Program-made: the position numbers and the translations under genes
DNA from: Parasporobacterium paucivorans DSM 15970
GTDB taxonomy: Bacteria; Bacillota; Clostridia; Lachnospirales; Lachnospiraceae
Assembly (NCBI RefSeq): GCF_900141895.1
Contig: NZ_FQYT01000002.1
Location: forward strand, 149,043 to 213,042
Reading direction: 5' to 3'
Length of the DNA stretch: 64,000 nt
In this document: positions 28,104 to 37,538 of the stretch, one piece after another
How the letters are laid out: every line of letters begins with the position of its first letter
Position numbering within the stretch: the stretch's first letter is position 1
The notes under the pieces: generated by a model
The model's input: the letters and a program-made list of their open reading frames with translations, nothing else
Told to the model about the DNA's origin: nothing
Databases searched by the model: none

Positions 28104-28859
28104 CTATGCTTCAACAGGTGCTGTTTCTTCTGCTACAGCTTCCTCTGAATACCCTTCTTCAGTGCCAGTCATTTCTTCGCCCTGTCTTGCTTCGATAACA
28201 GCATCTGCCATTCTGGAAACAATCAGTTTTACGGCTCTGATGGCATCGTCATTTCCAGGAATAACAAAATCAAGTTCTTCTGGATCACAGTTTGTATCAG
28301 CAATGCCGATAAGAGGTATTCCCAGTTTCTGAGCTTCTAATACACAGATTCTTTCTTTTTTAGGATCTACAACAAAGATGGCACTTGGAACTTTTTTCAT
28401 GTTCTTGATACCGCCAAGGTTTTTCTCCAGCTTATCCCATTCTTTTCTTAATTCGATAACTTCTTTTTTAGGAAGAACTTCAAAAGTTCCATCTTCTGAC
28501 ATTCTTTCGATATCTTTCAGTCTTGCAATCCTGCTCTGGATGGTCTTGAAGTTGGTCAGCATACCGCCTAACCATCTTTCATTTATGTAAAACATACCGC
28601 AACGGTCTGCTTCAACCTTAACGGTTTCCTGGGCCTGTTTCTTTGTTCCTACGAATAAGATGCTTCCGCCATCAGCTGCGATATCGGAAATAGTCTTGTA
28701 TGCGGTATCGATCAGACCTACGGTCTTCTGTAAATCGATGATGTAGATACCATTTCTTTCTGTGTAAATGTATGGAGCCATCTTAGGGTTCCATCTTCTT
28801 GTCTGGTGTCCGAAATGTACACCGGCTTCAAGTAACTGTTTCATTGAAATAACGCTCAT
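28104..28859 (-). CDS. rpsB: 30S ribosomal protein S2
   Basis: The corrected product is 251 aa, starting [27 protein letters not shown], with GGAGG 7 nt upstream of the ATG at 28859. The frame can be extended to 28979, but the extra 40 residues fall on the leader and promoter. The C-terminal tail is acidic, as in many Clostridia ([18 protein letters not shown]). Confidence 0.98.
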   Translation of the reverse strand: MSVISMKQLLEAGVHFGHQTRRWNPKMAPYIYTERNGIYIIDLQKTVGLIDTAYKTISDIAADGGSILFVGTKKQAQETVKVEADRCGMFYINERWLGGMLTNFKTIQSRIARLKDIERMSEDGTFEVLPKKEVIELRKEWDKLEKNLGGIKNMKKVPSAIFVVDPKKERICVLEAQKLGIPLIGIADTNCDPEELDFVIPGNDDAIRAVKLIVSRMADAVIEARQGEEMTGTEEGYSEEAVAEETAPVEA

Positions 28860-28889
28860 TTTTTTTCCTCCATTTTGGTTAATATCCTC

Positions 28890-28949
28890 CGTATGTCTCA
28901 CGCTCCGAAAAAACCTGAATTCAGGCACCCTTTTCAGAATTGGCATACG
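28890..28949 (-). promoter_or_regulatory. Stem-loop in the rpsB 5' leader
   Basis: CGTATG/CATACG arms (28949-28944 with 28895-28890, minus-strand sense) close a loop containing the palindrome CCTGAATTCAGG followed by six Ts. It lies within the roughly 100-nt leader. It may be an S2 autoregulatory structure or a weak attenuator; assignment is tentative. Confidence 0.4.
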
Positions 28950-28969
28950 TGCATTTTTGTAGCTATAGA

Positions 28970-28998
28970 ATTGTACCACGGTTTTTCTGAATTGGCAA
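28970..28998 (-). promoter_or_regulatory. Promoter of rpsB-tsf
   Basis: Minus-strand TTGCCA (28998-28993), 17-bp spacer, TACAAT (28975-28970) with TGG extended -10. Confidence 0.8.
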
Positions 28999-29019
28999 GG
29001 ATTATTGCCTATAAATCCA

Positions 29020-29048
29020 TTTACACCCTCTCCCCATTATAGTACAAT
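29020..29048 (+). promoter_or_regulatory. Promoter of the glycosyltransferase-yfhO pair
   Basis: TTTACA (29020-29025), 17-bp spacer, TACAAT (29043-29048), 33 nt before the ATG. Confidence 0.75.
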
Positions 29049-29080
29049 AGCTGATAAGAACAAGAAAGCGGAGGTCTGCC

Positions 29081-30034
29081 ATGCAGTCAGTTGATATCGT
29101 TGTTCCATGCTTTAACGAAGCATCCGGAATTGAGTCCTTTTATGCCGAGACCCGAAAAGTCCTGGACACAATTGACGGATGTATTTTTCATTTCATTTTC
29201 ATAAATGACGGCAGTTCGGACAAAACACCGGACATACTCGCCCGTTTTGCTAAGATTAACTCGGACTCCGATTATATATCCCTATCGCGGAATTTCGGCA
29301 AGGAAGCTGCCATATATGCGGGTCTGAAGTTTTCCACCGGCGACTGCGTTATTGTTATGGATGCAGATCTGCAGCACCCGCCTGACCTTATTCCGGAAAT
29401 GATTGCAGGAATCCGGGAGGGCTATGACAGTTGTGCTGCAAAAAGGATTTCACGTACCGGAGAAACCTTTTTCAGGAGCGGCCTGTCCAGAGCCTTTTAC
29501 AGAATCAGCAACAAGATGACAGATGTCAGCCTCGCTGAAGGCGTGGTGGATTACCGGATCATGAAGCGCAGTGTAGTGGATGCGGTCTTAAGCCTGGGAG
29601 AGGTGCAGCGTTTTTCAAAAGGTCTTTTTGCCTGGGTAGGGTTCGACACCAAGTGGATTCCCTATGATAACATAACCCGGGAAACGGGAAAGTCCAAGTG
29701 GAATTACAGGAATCTTTTCAAATATGCAATGGACGGGATAACGTCCTTTTCCGTCCTTCCCCTGAGGCTTGTGACGGCAATGGGATTTTTCATTTCCGTC
29801 ATTGCGTTTGTTTACATAATCATCACACTCATCAAGACCTTGATCACCGGCATCGATGTACCCGGATATGTCACGACTCTTTCAGCCGTGCTGTTTTTGG
29901 GTGGAATCGTGGAGATTTCGATAGGAATCATCGGAGAATATATAGGACATATCTATATGGAAGCAAAAAAACGTCCAATTTTCATAATCAAAGGGACAAG
30001 TTTGAAAAAGGGAGGAAGCGACACCAATGAATAA
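29081..30034 (+). CDS. CsbB/GtrB-like membrane glycosyltransferase (GT2)
   Basis: This 317-aa protein has a GT-A domain beginning VDIVVPCFNEASGIESF, with metal-binding VIVMDADLQHPPDLIP near residue 94. Two C-terminal membrane helices lie at about 235-258 and 268-290. This layout is that of polyprenyl-phosphate sugar transferases (GtrB, CsbB, DPM1-like), which load a sugar onto undecaprenyl phosphate on the cytoplasmic face. The next gene is a YfhO homologue overlapping by 8 nt; in Bacillus CsbB and YfhO work together to glycosylate lipoteichoic acid, so the same role is inferred here. The sugar is unknown. Confidence 0.88.
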   Translation: MQSVDIVVPCFNEASGIESFYAETRKVLDTIDGCIFHFIFINDGSSDKTPDILARFAKINSDSDYISLSRNFGKEAAIYAGLKFSTGDCVIVMDADLQHPPDLIPEMIAGIREGYDSCAAKRISRTGETFFRSGLSRAFYRISNKMTDVSLAEGVVDYRIMKRSVVDAVLSLGEVQRFSKGLFAWVGFDTKWIPYDNITRETGKSKWNYRNLFKYAMDGITSFSVLPLRLVTAMGFFISVIAFVYIIITLIKTLITGIDVPGYVTTLSAVLFLGGIVEISIGIIGEYIGHIYMEAKKRPIFIIKGTSLKKGGSDTNE

Positions 30035-32519
30035 AACAAGACGCCCCTGTGCAGCTTATATCATCTCCTTCTTCGTTCCTGTCCTTATCATAACCATCAT
30101 TTACATATTCAGAGGAATCTACCCTTTTGGAGACAACTGTTATCTCCGGAGTGATATGTATCACCAATACGCTCCTTTCATGAAAGAATTTTTCAACAAA
30201 CTTGTTAGCGGCGGAAGCCTTGCGTATTCCTGGAATATCGGTATGGGGGTGAATTTCCTTCCTGTTTACGCCTACTACCTGGCAAGTCCCCTAAACTGGA
30301 TTATTGTTTTCGTTTCCCGGAACCACATAATTGAAATCATGAGCGTTTTCATTGTTCTCAAGTCTGGTCTCGCCGGGTTTACCTTCGCTTATTACCTGGG
30401 AAGGAAGTACAATACACGCAACATGCTGATCGCCTTATTTTCAATCTTCTATGCCCTTTCCTCCTACATGGCTGCCTACACATGGAACCTGATGTGGCTC
30501 GACTGCATCGTACTGCTGCCTATTGTCGTACTGGGAATAGAAGAACTGGTACTCAGAAATAAATGTCTCCTTTACTGCATTGCCCTTGCCATATGCATCA
30601 TATCCAACTACTACATTGCCATAATGATAAGCATTTTTTCCGTCCTCTATTTCATTTTCATGATGGTTTCCACACCGGACTCCAGCCTTGGAAATATCTT
30701 ACGGAAAATCCAGAATTTCATCCTTTATTCCATGATTTCCGGTGGTCTGGCTGCATTCTTACTCATTCCGGTGATTTACGCAATGCAGCTTACTGCGTCC
30801 TCCGATATGACCTTCCCTCAGACATGGATCAAATACTTTACAATGTTTGAAATTCTGGCCAGAGGGCTGATGAATGTGGAGCCGGCAGTCCTTACAGCCC
30901 ACGAAGCCAACATTTACAGCAGTGTCATCGTATTTATGATGATTCCCCTGTTTCTGTTCAACAAAAGAATAAGCGGCAGGGAAAAAGCCTGCAAGATGAT
31001 TCTGGTCGCCATTTTTTTCCTGAGTTTCAATTTCAATATACCTAACTATATCTGGCATGGTTTTCATTTTCCAAACAGTCTGCCCTGCCGGCAGTCCTTC
31101 ATTCTTATCTTCCTGCTGCTGGTAATGAGTTTCCAGGCTTTTATCGACATAAGAAGGTATTCATCCTCCCAGATCTACGGAAGCTTCTTCGGAACTGCCG
31201 TCTTCTTCATGTTTATCGAGCATTTCCTGACAGGTGAAGATAAACTCCCCTACTATACAGTTTATCTGAGTCTTTTATTCGTTGCCTTGTACCTGCTCGT
31301 AATAAGCCTGTTCCGGGGAAACGGCATTTCCCGTCCAGCCGTGTTGTACCTGTTTTTTGTTGTTGCAATAGCAGAAGCCGCAATCAACACAGGGTCCACC
31401 GCCTTCAGCACAACCACCAGATCTGCCTATTTAAGCGACAATGCGGACGTGGAAAATGTACTTGCCCAGGTCCAGAAAGAGGATACGGGTTTTTACCGGA
31501 TTGAAAAGGTTTTGCGCCGGACAAAAAATGACGCCGCCTGGCACGATTACAAAGGAGTTTCCATCTTTTCCTCCACTACAAATGCCGGCGTCACCGACTA
31601 CCTTGGTTCCCTTGGCTTTGAGGAATCTATGAACGCTTATTCCTTTTATGGATATACGCCTTTGACCGCTTCACTGCTTAATGTGAAATACATGCTGTCA
31701 AACACAGTACTTGAAGAAAGCGATTTATACAGTCTGTACGCCCAGTCCGGAAGCATTTCCCTGTATGAAAATAAATATACTTTACCACTAGGCTTCATGG
31801 TGAATGGGAACCTGGAAGAAATATTTTCCACCTTGGATAATGATCCTTTTGTGGTACAGAATAATTTTGTGTCCGCCACCACTGGCTTGGAAAATATTTT
31901 CACGATACTTTCCTCCGGCAGCACCGGTTCTTCCGCGTATGCAGACATAGAGGAAGATGGTCATATTTTCGCCTATGTAAATACGGATGCAAAATCCGTT
32001 ACAGTTGAAATCACAAGTGCCTCCGGAATAACCATTGAAACAAAAACGTATGATAGTACCCAGCATGACCGAATTATAGATATTGGCACCGTATCTGCTG
32101 GTAACAAAGTCACTATATCTCCAGACAGCTCAGAGAATGCCATCTTCTCCTATTTCGCTGCGTTCAACGAAAAAGTTTATACGGATGTTTTCAAGGAACT
32201 GGATGCCGGATCTCTTGTAATCGAAAAATATTCCGATACGTATATCCGCGGCACTGTCGATGCCGGTGAAGACGGTCTTTTGCTTACGTCCATTCCATAT
32301 GATGAAGGCTTCTCCGTTTATGTGGACGGAAAGAAAACAGACACAAAAGCTTTCAAAAACGCCTTCATCAGTTTTCCGGTCGAAAAAGGCAGCCATACGA
32401 TTGTATTGGTATACTCACCCAAAGGTCTTGCTTTGGGCTTCATCATCTCGGCTGCCTCACTTGTTGCACTCTTACTGGTTATTGGGTGGAAGCTGTATCG
32501 AAAGCGTCATAAAGATTGA
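30027..32519 (+). CDS. YfhO-family membrane protein (GT-C-like)
   Basis: An 830-aa polytopic protein. It has an N-terminal helix, then the family's extracytoplasmic loop with RSDMYHQYAPFMKEF and SWNIGMGVNF near residues 45-75. About ten or more hydrophobic segments run to near 470. A large soluble domain follows (about 480-800), with one last helix at 800-822 and a basic tail. YfhO proteins take the sugar from a C55-P carrier on the outside and add it to lipoteichoic acid. It overlaps the upstream GT2 gene, so the two are coupled. The 3' end overlaps the convergent prsA-like gene by 41 nt. Confidence 0.85.
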   Translation: MNKTRRPCAAYIISFFVPVLIITIIYIFRGIYPFGDNCYLRSDMYHQYAPFMKEFFNKLVSGGSLAYSWNIGMGVNFLPVYAYYLASPLNWIIVFVSRNHIIEIMSVFIVLKSGLAGFTFAYYLGRKYNTRNMLIALFSIFYALSSYMAAYTWNLMWLDCIVLLPIVVLGIEELVLRNKCLLYCIALAICIISNYYIAIMISIFSVLYFIFMMVSTPDSSLGNILRKIQNFILYSMISGGLAAFLLIPVIYAMQLTASSDMTFPQTWIKYFTMFEILARGLMNVEPAVLTAHEANIYSSVIVFMMIPLFLFNKRISGREKACKMILVAIFFLSFNFNIPNYIWHGFHFPNSLPCRQSFILIFLLLVMSFQAFIDIRRYSSSQIYGSFFGTAVFFMFIEHFLTGEDKLPYYTVYLSLLFVALYLLVISLFRGNGISRPAVLYLFFVVAIAEAAINTGSTAFSTTTRSAYLSDNADVENVLAQVQKEDTGFYRIEKVLRRTKNDAAWHDYKGVSIFSSTTNAGVTDYLGSLGFEESMNAYSFYGYTPLTASLLNVKYMLSNTVLEESDLYSLYAQSGSISLYENKYTLPLGFMVNGNLEEIFSTLDNDPFVVQNNFVSATTGLENIFTILSSGSTGSSAYADIEEDGHIFAYVNTDAKSVTVEITSASGITIETKTYDSTQHDRIIDIGTVSAGNKVTISPDSSENAIFSYFAAFNEKVYTDVFKELDAGSLVIEKYSDTYIRGTVDAGEDGLLLTSIPYDEGFSVYVDGKKTDTKAFKNAFISFPVEKGSHTIVLVYSPKGLALGFIISAASLVALLLVIGWKLYRKRHKD

Positions 32520-33498
32520 TATCAATGCTTGCAATACCGGCTATGGAAAGATTTTTCCATAGCCTTTTATTTACTGTATGGTTCAAACCTTCAACAAATG
32601 GCTGATAGGATTTTTCAAATACTTCGTCTTTCTCCTTTTGGATAAGCTCTGTCTTTTTATGTGCGCTCTCATCCGGAAGATAACTGTTGAGGCATCTGAT
32701 AACGTAAAATCCTTTATCCGTCTCAATGACTCCGCTTATTTCTCCATCCTTAAGAGAAAAGGCCGCCTCTGAAAACACCTCCTCCATTTCGCTTTTACAG
32801 AAGGTATATTCCACGGTCGAATCATCCGAGTATTCCTGCGCCAGTGCCGCAAAGTCTTCTCCGTTCGTCGCCTTGTCCAGGATATCTGCCGCTTTCGACT
32901 TTGCACTTTGGATTTCTTGCTCTCCAAATGCAACTCGGTTTCCCTCATCATCCAGAGAGAATGTCTTGATGAAGATGCTCTGGACCCGGATTACCTTGGC
33001 ATCCACGTCACTGATTTTCGATGCAATATCCCCGGTCATCTCATCGAAGACCTTTTCAGCCAGCGCATATTTCTCAACGATTTCATAGATGGATTCCTGG
33101 TTGACCCCGGTCTTTTCAACCTGATCCGAAGTCAAGGCACCATAAAATACATTGCTGACCTGTTTCACCTTTTCCTTTTCCCCATCCGTCAGTACGGTTC
33201 CATTTTTCTTTGCGAACAGATAGCGAAGCGTTATATCGGACATTTCATCAAGTACATCCGCCTTAATATATTGCTCAAATCCGTCTCCAGCAAATTCCTG
33301 GTTCCACACATCTTCACCAAATCGTTTTTCGTACGCACTTTTCTTAATTCCGAGAAAAAGCCTGGCAGTACTGACACTGCAGGTTTCATCCGATATCGTA
33401 TAAACCTCTTTGCTGCTGAGTATTGTAGTGAAATTAATCCTGCCGCACCCGCTGAGCAGCAGAATGCATAGCATTGCTGCCAAGACCATTTTTTTCAT
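32479..33498 (-). CDS. PrsA/SurA-like peptidyl-prolyl isomerase lipoprotein
   Basis: 339 aa. A type II signal peptide ends in LLLSGC, so Cys18 should be lipidated. A SurA_N-like helical region follows, then a parvulin (PPIC) domain at about 185-280, with AKVIRVQSIFIKTF, DFAALAQEYSDD and GEISGVIETDKGFYVIRC. It should fold secreted proteins on the outer face of the membrane. The terminator of the opposing yfhO gene lies inside its last 30 codons. Confidence 0.85.
   Translation of the reverse strand: MKKMVLAAMLCILLLSGCGRINFTTILSSKEVYTISDETCSVSTARLFLGIKKSAYEKRFGEDVWNQEFAGDGFEQYIKADVLDEMSDITLRYLFAKKNGTVLTDGEKEKVKQVSNVFYGALTSDQVEKTGVNQESIYEIVEKYALAEKVFDEMTGDIASKISDVDAKVIRVQSIFIKTFSLDDEGNRVAFGEQEIQSAKSKAADILDKATNGEDFAALAQEYSDDSTVEYTFCKSEMEEVFSEAAFSLKDGEISGVIETDKGFYVIRCLNSYLPDESAHKKTELIQKEKDEVFEKSYQPFVEGLNHTVNKRLWKNLSIAGIASIDINLYDAFDTASTQ
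32539..32572 (+). terminator. Intrinsic terminator of yfhO inside the convergent gene
   Basis: GGCTATGGAAA (32539-32549) pairs with TTTCCATAGCC (32554-32564), followed by TTTTATTT. It is 19 nt past the yfhO stop but within the coding part of the prsA-like gene on the other strand. Confidence 0.8.
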
Positions 33499-33621
33499 TT
33501 TATAATTCTGCTCCCTGAATTTGTTTTTTACTGCCAGAACATTAACGTTTGATTTGACTCCTAATGCTCAGTCTGAATAAGACACGCAAAACAGGGTCAA
33601 TCACCCCTGAAAGCATCAATG

Positions 33622-34539
33622 TCAGCCATCTGCTTCTTCTGCCTTGCTGCGGACATATTTCAGAACAGGGAAGGAAATCTTCGTTTCTGAAATCACAATT
33701 GAAATGAATATCAATAGAAATCCTCCGAGCAGTTTGGGTGTGACACTTTCTCCATATAGCATTACGGAGAATAAAACTCCAAAAACCGATTCCAGACTTA
33801 GAATAATGGATGCCGCAGAAGGGTTTGTGTATTTTTGTCCGATGTTCTGTAATAGCAGTGCTATTGCCGTGGCAAAAAAAGCAAGATAGACCATATCAAG
33901 GACCAGACCTCCCGACCATACGGAAACAGGCGGAATGTCTTCGAATATAAAGGTGGTGATCCAGGAAAACACCGAACAATAAGCAAACTGCAGAATTGTA
34001 ATCAATACCGGATCCCTGTTTTTCCCAAAAACCGCAACGGCAACCATATGAGCTGCATAAAAAAATCCGCCGATAATTGTAAAAGCATCGCCAAAGCCTA
34101 TTCTCAGTCCTTCAGTAAGGGAAACCAATCCAATTCCCCCAAGGCATAACACCGCCGCAATAAAATTCGACATCTCCGGTCTTTTTTTCCGCACAAACCA
34201 AAACAGGAAAGGGACCATAACACAGTAAATCGAGGTGAGGAATGCATTCTTTCCCGGTGTGGTCCCGGTAATTCCTATAGTCTGCGTAAAGTACGCAACA
34301 AACAGAAATGCGCCTATAACGAGCGTCCCCCGGATATACTCTGCATTTATTCCAGGCAGCTTCTTACGGAATACTATGCACAAAAAGATGCAGGCTACCG
34401 TAAAGCGGATGGAAAGAAGATAATTAGACGGCAGGACTTCTGTTGTGTTTTTCATAATAAAAAAGGAGCTCCCCCATATCAGCGCCGCTGCAAACAGGGA
34501 AAGTCTTGCTCCTATTTTTATATTTTTTTCGCTTTTCAT
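33622..34539 (-). CDS. DMT superfamily (EamA) transporter
   Basis: About 305 aa with ten hydrophobic helices in two EamA repeats, beginning LSLFAAALIWGSSFFIMKNT and with the second repeat around FFATAIALLLQNIGQKYTNPSAASIILSLESVFGVLFSV. These are metabolite or amino acid exporters; the substrate cannot be read. The ATG at 34539 has CGGAG 6 nt upstream and is preferred over the one at 34554, which has none. It follows the ABC ATPase gene by about 20 nt, so it may share its transcript. Confidence 0.88.
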   Translation of the reverse strand: MKSEKNIKIGARLSLFAAALIWGSSFFIMKNTTEVLPSNYLLSIRFTVACIFLCIVFRKKLPGINAEYIRGTLVIGAFLFVAYFTQTIGITGTTPGKNAFLTSIYCVMVPFLFWFVRKKRPEMSNFIAAVLCLGGIGLVSLTEGLRIGFGDAFTIIGGFFYAAHMVAVAVFGKNRDPVLITILQFAYCSVFSWITTFIFEDIPPVSVWSGGLVLDMVYLAFFATAIALLLQNIGQKYTNPSAASIILSLESVFGVLFSVMLYGESVTPKLLGGFLLIFISIVISETKISFPVLKYVRSKAEEADG

Positions 34540-34560
34540 AATTTCTCCGTGCATTCTATA

Positions 34561-35310
34561 CTAAAGGACACTGTTTAAAAATTTCCTCGTTTTATCATTT
34601 TGTGGATTGCTGAATATTTCTGCCGGGCTTCCGGTCTCCAATATCAATCCGTTGTCCATGAATGATACGTTGTCTGCTACTTCTCTGGCAAATCCCATTT
34701 CATGGGTGACAACAACCATGGTCATTCCTTCTCGGGCCAGATCCTTCATTACCTCCAGAACCTCCCCAACCATTTCTGGATCCAGAGCAGAAGTGGGTTC
34801 ATCAAAGAGCATCACTTCCGGTTCCATAGCGAGTGCTCTCACGATTGCAATACGCTGTTTCTGCCCTCCCGAAAGTTTATTGGGATACGAGTCCGCTTTA
34901 TCTTCCAGTCCGATTTTCCGCAGAAGCTTCATGGCTCTTTCCTCCGCTTCCGACGCGGATAATTTCAGCAGACGCATGGGCGCCAGAGTAATATTCTTAA
35001 GAACCGTCATATGGGGAAACAGATTGAATTGCTGGAACACCATTCCAATCTTACATCTCAGTTTATTAATATCATTCCGGGAGTCCGTTATATCCACACC
35101 TTCAAAAAGAATGGTCCCCGCACTGGTTTCCTCCAGCCGGTTCAGGCATCGGAGAAACGTGGATTTTCCGGATCCAGATGGGCCAATGATGACCATGACT
35201 TCCCCTTTGTGTATGTCCATGGACACACGGTCAAGAACCTTGTTCTTTCCGAAAAACTTCTCGATATTTTCGACTTTAAATACTATATCCGAATTAACGT
35301 TCACCGGCAT
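34561..35310 (-). CDS. Polar amino acid ABC transporter, ATP-binding protein
   Basis: 249 aa, GlnQ/ArtP class. Walker [10 protein letters not shown] near residue 43, signature LSGGQKQR, Walker [15 protein letters not shown] and the switch histidine in [11 protein letters not shown] are all intact. It overlaps the permease stop by 17 nt, with AAGGAG 5 nt before the ATG. Third gene of the operon SBP-permease-ATPase. Confidence 0.96.
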   Translation of the reverse strand: MPVNVNSDIVFKVENIEKFFGKNKVLDRVSMDIHKGEVMVIIGPSGSGKSTFLRCLNRLEETSAGTILFEGVDITDSRNDINKLRCKIGMVFQQFNLFPHMTVLKNITLAPMRLLKLSASEAEERAMKLLRKIGLEDKADSYPNKLSGGQKQRIAIVRALAMEPEVMLFDEPTSALDPEMVGEVLEVMKDLAREGMTMVVVTHEMGFAREVADNVSFMDNGLILETGSPAEIFSNPQNDKTRKFLNSVL

Positions 35311-35983
35311 GCAGTCTCCTTTCCAGGCGGCTTATCCCCGCTGATAACAACATCACGATAACCAGGTAGATGAGGGCTACCGCTATCAGTGGCATGAAGG
35401 CCTCATAGGTCCGGCTTCTGATAATATCCCCCCCTTTTGTTAAATCCATCAGCCCGATATACCCGGAAATGGAGGTCTCCTTAAGGAGAGAGATGGATTC
35501 GTTGCCCAAGGCTGGCAATACATTTTTAAAAGCCTGGGGAATAATAATAAACCGGAACGTCTCCAGGTAGCTTAATCCGAGGCTCCTTCCAGCTTCAAAC
35601 TGTCCGCTGTCGATGGAATTGATACCAGAGCGGACAATTTCTGCCACGTAAGCACCTGAATTGATGCCGAAGGCAATCACAGCAACGAAAACCTTGGAAA
35701 CATTGGGGCTGGTAAATATAACATAATAAATAATCAATAGCTGTATCATTACTGGTGTGCCTCGTACAATCGTCAGATACAGCTTGCAGATGGCATTGGG
35801 AATTTTCAGCTTTCCGGTTTTATCCGCACTGGTACGGATTACTGCCACCACAAAACCAAGAACAACGCCAATGATTAACGCAAAAAACGTAATGACAAAC
35901 GTTGTTTTCAGTCCCTCGAACAGATAGACCCAGCGGTCGTCCGTTATGAAGTTGTTAATAAATTTTTCGGAAAAATTTTCCAT
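35294..35983 (-). CDS. Polar amino acid ABC transporter, permease
   Basis: 229 aa, HisMQ/GlnP class with five or so helices ([23 protein letters not shown] at the start). The ATPase-coupling EAA loop is seen as [33 protein letters not shown]. It is a single permease, so it presumably acts as a homodimer. Confidence 0.95.
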   Translation of the reverse strand: MENFSEKFINNFITDDRWVYLFEGLKTTFVITFFALIIGVVLGFVVAVIRTSADKTGKLKIPNAICKLYLTIVRGTPVMIQLLIIYYVIFTSPNVSKVFVAVIAFGINSGAYVAEIVRSGINSIDSGQFEAGRSLGLSYLETFRFIIIPQAFKNVLPALGNESISLLKETSISGYIGLMDLTKGGDIIRSRTYEAFMPLIAVALIYLVIVMLLSAGISRLERRLHAGER

Positions 35984-36003
35984 TCTATCACCTCAGACAG
36001 ACA

Positions 36004-36029
36004 GGGCTGCGGCACGAATGCTGCAACCC
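36004..36029 (-). promoter_or_regulatory. Intercistronic stem-loop between binding-protein and permease genes
   Basis: GGGTTGC/GCAGCCC arms with one G-U pair and no T-run. Such structures commonly protect the upstream binding-protein message and allow excess binding protein. Confidence 0.5.
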
Positions 36030-36048
36030 CGTGATGTTTTATTTACGG

Positions 36049-36840
36049 TTATTTTCTAACGATGATTACCTGCGTTGCGGTTGTGTAAGGCACTGTAAAA
36101 TCGATGCTGAGAAGCCTGTCTTCCGTCACCGTCATCCCAGCAACACCTATATCAGCCCTGCCTGACTGAACGGCATTTATGATGGAATCAAACTCCATAT
36201 CTTCTATCTTCAATTCCATACCCAGGATATCGCATACTGCCTGTGCCATATCTGCATCGATTCCTACAATGGTTTCCCCGTCATAATATTCATATGGCTC
36301 GAAGGCTGCGTTAGTTGCCATTGTAAGCGTTCCGTTGGAACGGTCGACATTTTCCGGTGAGGTGTATGGCGTCTTCCCTTTTGTATCGTCGCCGATGTAG
36401 TTGCTGATGATGGAATCCAGTGTACCATTTTCTTTTAAGGTCGTAAGAGCTCCGTTGATCTTATCTTTCAACTCGCTGTTCTCTTTGGAAATACAAATTG
36501 CGTATTGCTCTTCAGCAAATTTTTCATCCAGTATGGTCAGATCATCATTTTTTGCAACAAAGGCTTTTGCTGGCTCCTGGTCGATAATCACACAGTCTAC
36601 CTTTCCCTGTTTTAAAGCCTGGACAGCATCTGTTCCCTTGGAATATCTGTCAAGTTTGGACCCGTCCTCTTCGTAGTCCGATGCATAAATATCACCTGTG
36701 GTTCCCAGCTGGACCCCTATTGTCTTGCCCGGGAGATCGTCCACGGAAAACACCGTGTTCTCTGGAATATTACTGCCTCCGCATCCGGCTAGAGACATGG
36801 CCAACACCGCCGCTGCCGCAAAAACTAGAACTTTTTTCAT
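36049..36840 (-). CDS. Amino acid ABC transporter substrate-binding lipoprotein (SBP_bac_3)
   Basis: 263 aa. The signal peptide has lipobox SLAGC (Cys20). Family 3 binding-protein blocks are VGIDADMAQAVCDILGMELKIEDMEFDSIINAVQSGRADIGVAGMT and the related YDGETIVG region. In sequence order the ADIGVAGMT ligand loop lies near the C-terminus. Substrates of this family are polar amino acids. ARG-box-like operators at its promoter point to arginine, ornithine or lysine, by inference only. Confidence 0.93.
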   Translation of the reverse strand: MKKVLVFAAAAVLAMSLAGCGGSNIPENTVFSVDDLPGKTIGVQLGTTGDIYASDYEEDGSKLDRYSKGTDAVQALKQGKVDCVIIDQEPAKAFVAKNDDLTILDEKFAEEQYAICISKENSELKDKINGALTTLKENGTLDSIISNYIGDDTKGKTPYTSPENVDRSNGTLTMATNAAFEPYEYYDGETIVGIDADMAQAVCDILGMELKIEDMEFDSIINAVQSGRADIGVAGMTVTEDRLLSIDFTVPYTTATQVIIVRK

Positions 36841-36860
36841 TAAGTTTCTCCTCCTATTTA

Positions 36861-36915
36861 TGTATATTAATTCATAATTTACGCATAAATTTACATTTTT
36901 ATGTATATTTATGCG
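36861..36915. promoter_or_regulatory. Three ARG-box-like operator sites
   Basis: TGTATATTAATTCA (36861-36874) matches the ARG-box core TGAATWWWWATTCA at 13 of 14 positions. TGTATATTTATGCG (36902-36915) matches 11, and the inverse of CGCATAAATTTACA (36882-36895) about 10. Start-to-start spacing is 21 and 20 bp, as for paired ArgR hexamer sites. The last box overlaps the predicted transcription start. Confidence 0.6.
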
Positions 36916-36918
36916 TAT

Positions 36919-36947
36919 AATTTAACACTTATCCGATTATTTGTCAA
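36919..36947 (-). promoter_or_regulatory. Promoter of the amino acid ABC operon
   Basis: Minus-strand TTGACA (36947-36942), 17-bp spacer, TAAATT (36924-36919). The start point falls within the third ARG-like box. Confidence 0.65.
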
Positions 36948-36955
36948 TGCCTTGT

Positions 36956-37531
36956 TCAGATGATTTTGTGGGCCTTCAGGGTATGGTAAAGTCTTGCGAT
37001 TGGAAGCCCTACCACGTTTGCATACTCGCCATCGATTTTCTGAATAAATTTTGCAGCTTTTCCCTGGATGGCATACCCGCCGGCTTTATCATAGGGTTCC
37101 TCCGTGTCAATATACCTGTTGATGTCCTCATCTGTCATCTCGTACATGGAGACATCCGTCTTTTCAACGAAGGAAATCACTTTTTCCTTGTCATTCTCCT
37201 TTATGATTAGGCACACTCCTGTAAATACAGCATGACGATCTCCCTGCAGCTGTCTGAGCATGCGCAGGGCGTCCTCGCGGTCTTTCGGCTTTCCCAGGAT
37301 ATCCATGCCGGAAACCACGATGGTATCCGCACCAATGATTACCGTCCCATTACCATAATCCCCTGCCACATCCTCCGCTTTCATTACGGCAAGTTCTCTG
37401 GCTATCTCCTTTGGATTAGTCTGGAGGGTCACCTCCTCCACCGTGCTGACCTGACAAATAAACCCGATATCAAGGCTTGCCAGCAGCTCTTTTCTTCTTG
37501 GTGACTGTGAAGCGAGAACGAATTTATACAT
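36956..37531 (-). CDS. maf: Maf-family nucleoside triphosphate pyrophosphatase
   Basis: 191 aa. The diagnostic N-terminus YKFVLASQSPRRKELLASL, catalytic ADTIV block and DKAGGYAIQGKAAKFI are present. It hydrolyses non-canonical or m-modified NTPs and has been linked to division and septum control. First gene-pair member with the radical SAM gene 7 nt upstream. Confidence 0.95.
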   Translation of the reverse strand: MYKFVLASQSPRRKELLASLDIGFICQVSTVEEVTLQTNPKEIARELAVMKAEDVAGDYGNGTVIIGADTIVVSGMDILGKPKDREDALRMLRQLQGDRHAVFTGVCLIIKENDKEKVISFVEKTDVSMYEMTDEDINRYIDTEEPYDKAGGYAIQGKAAKFIQKIDGEYANVVGLPIARLYHTLKAHKII

Positions 37532-37538
37532 TTTATAC

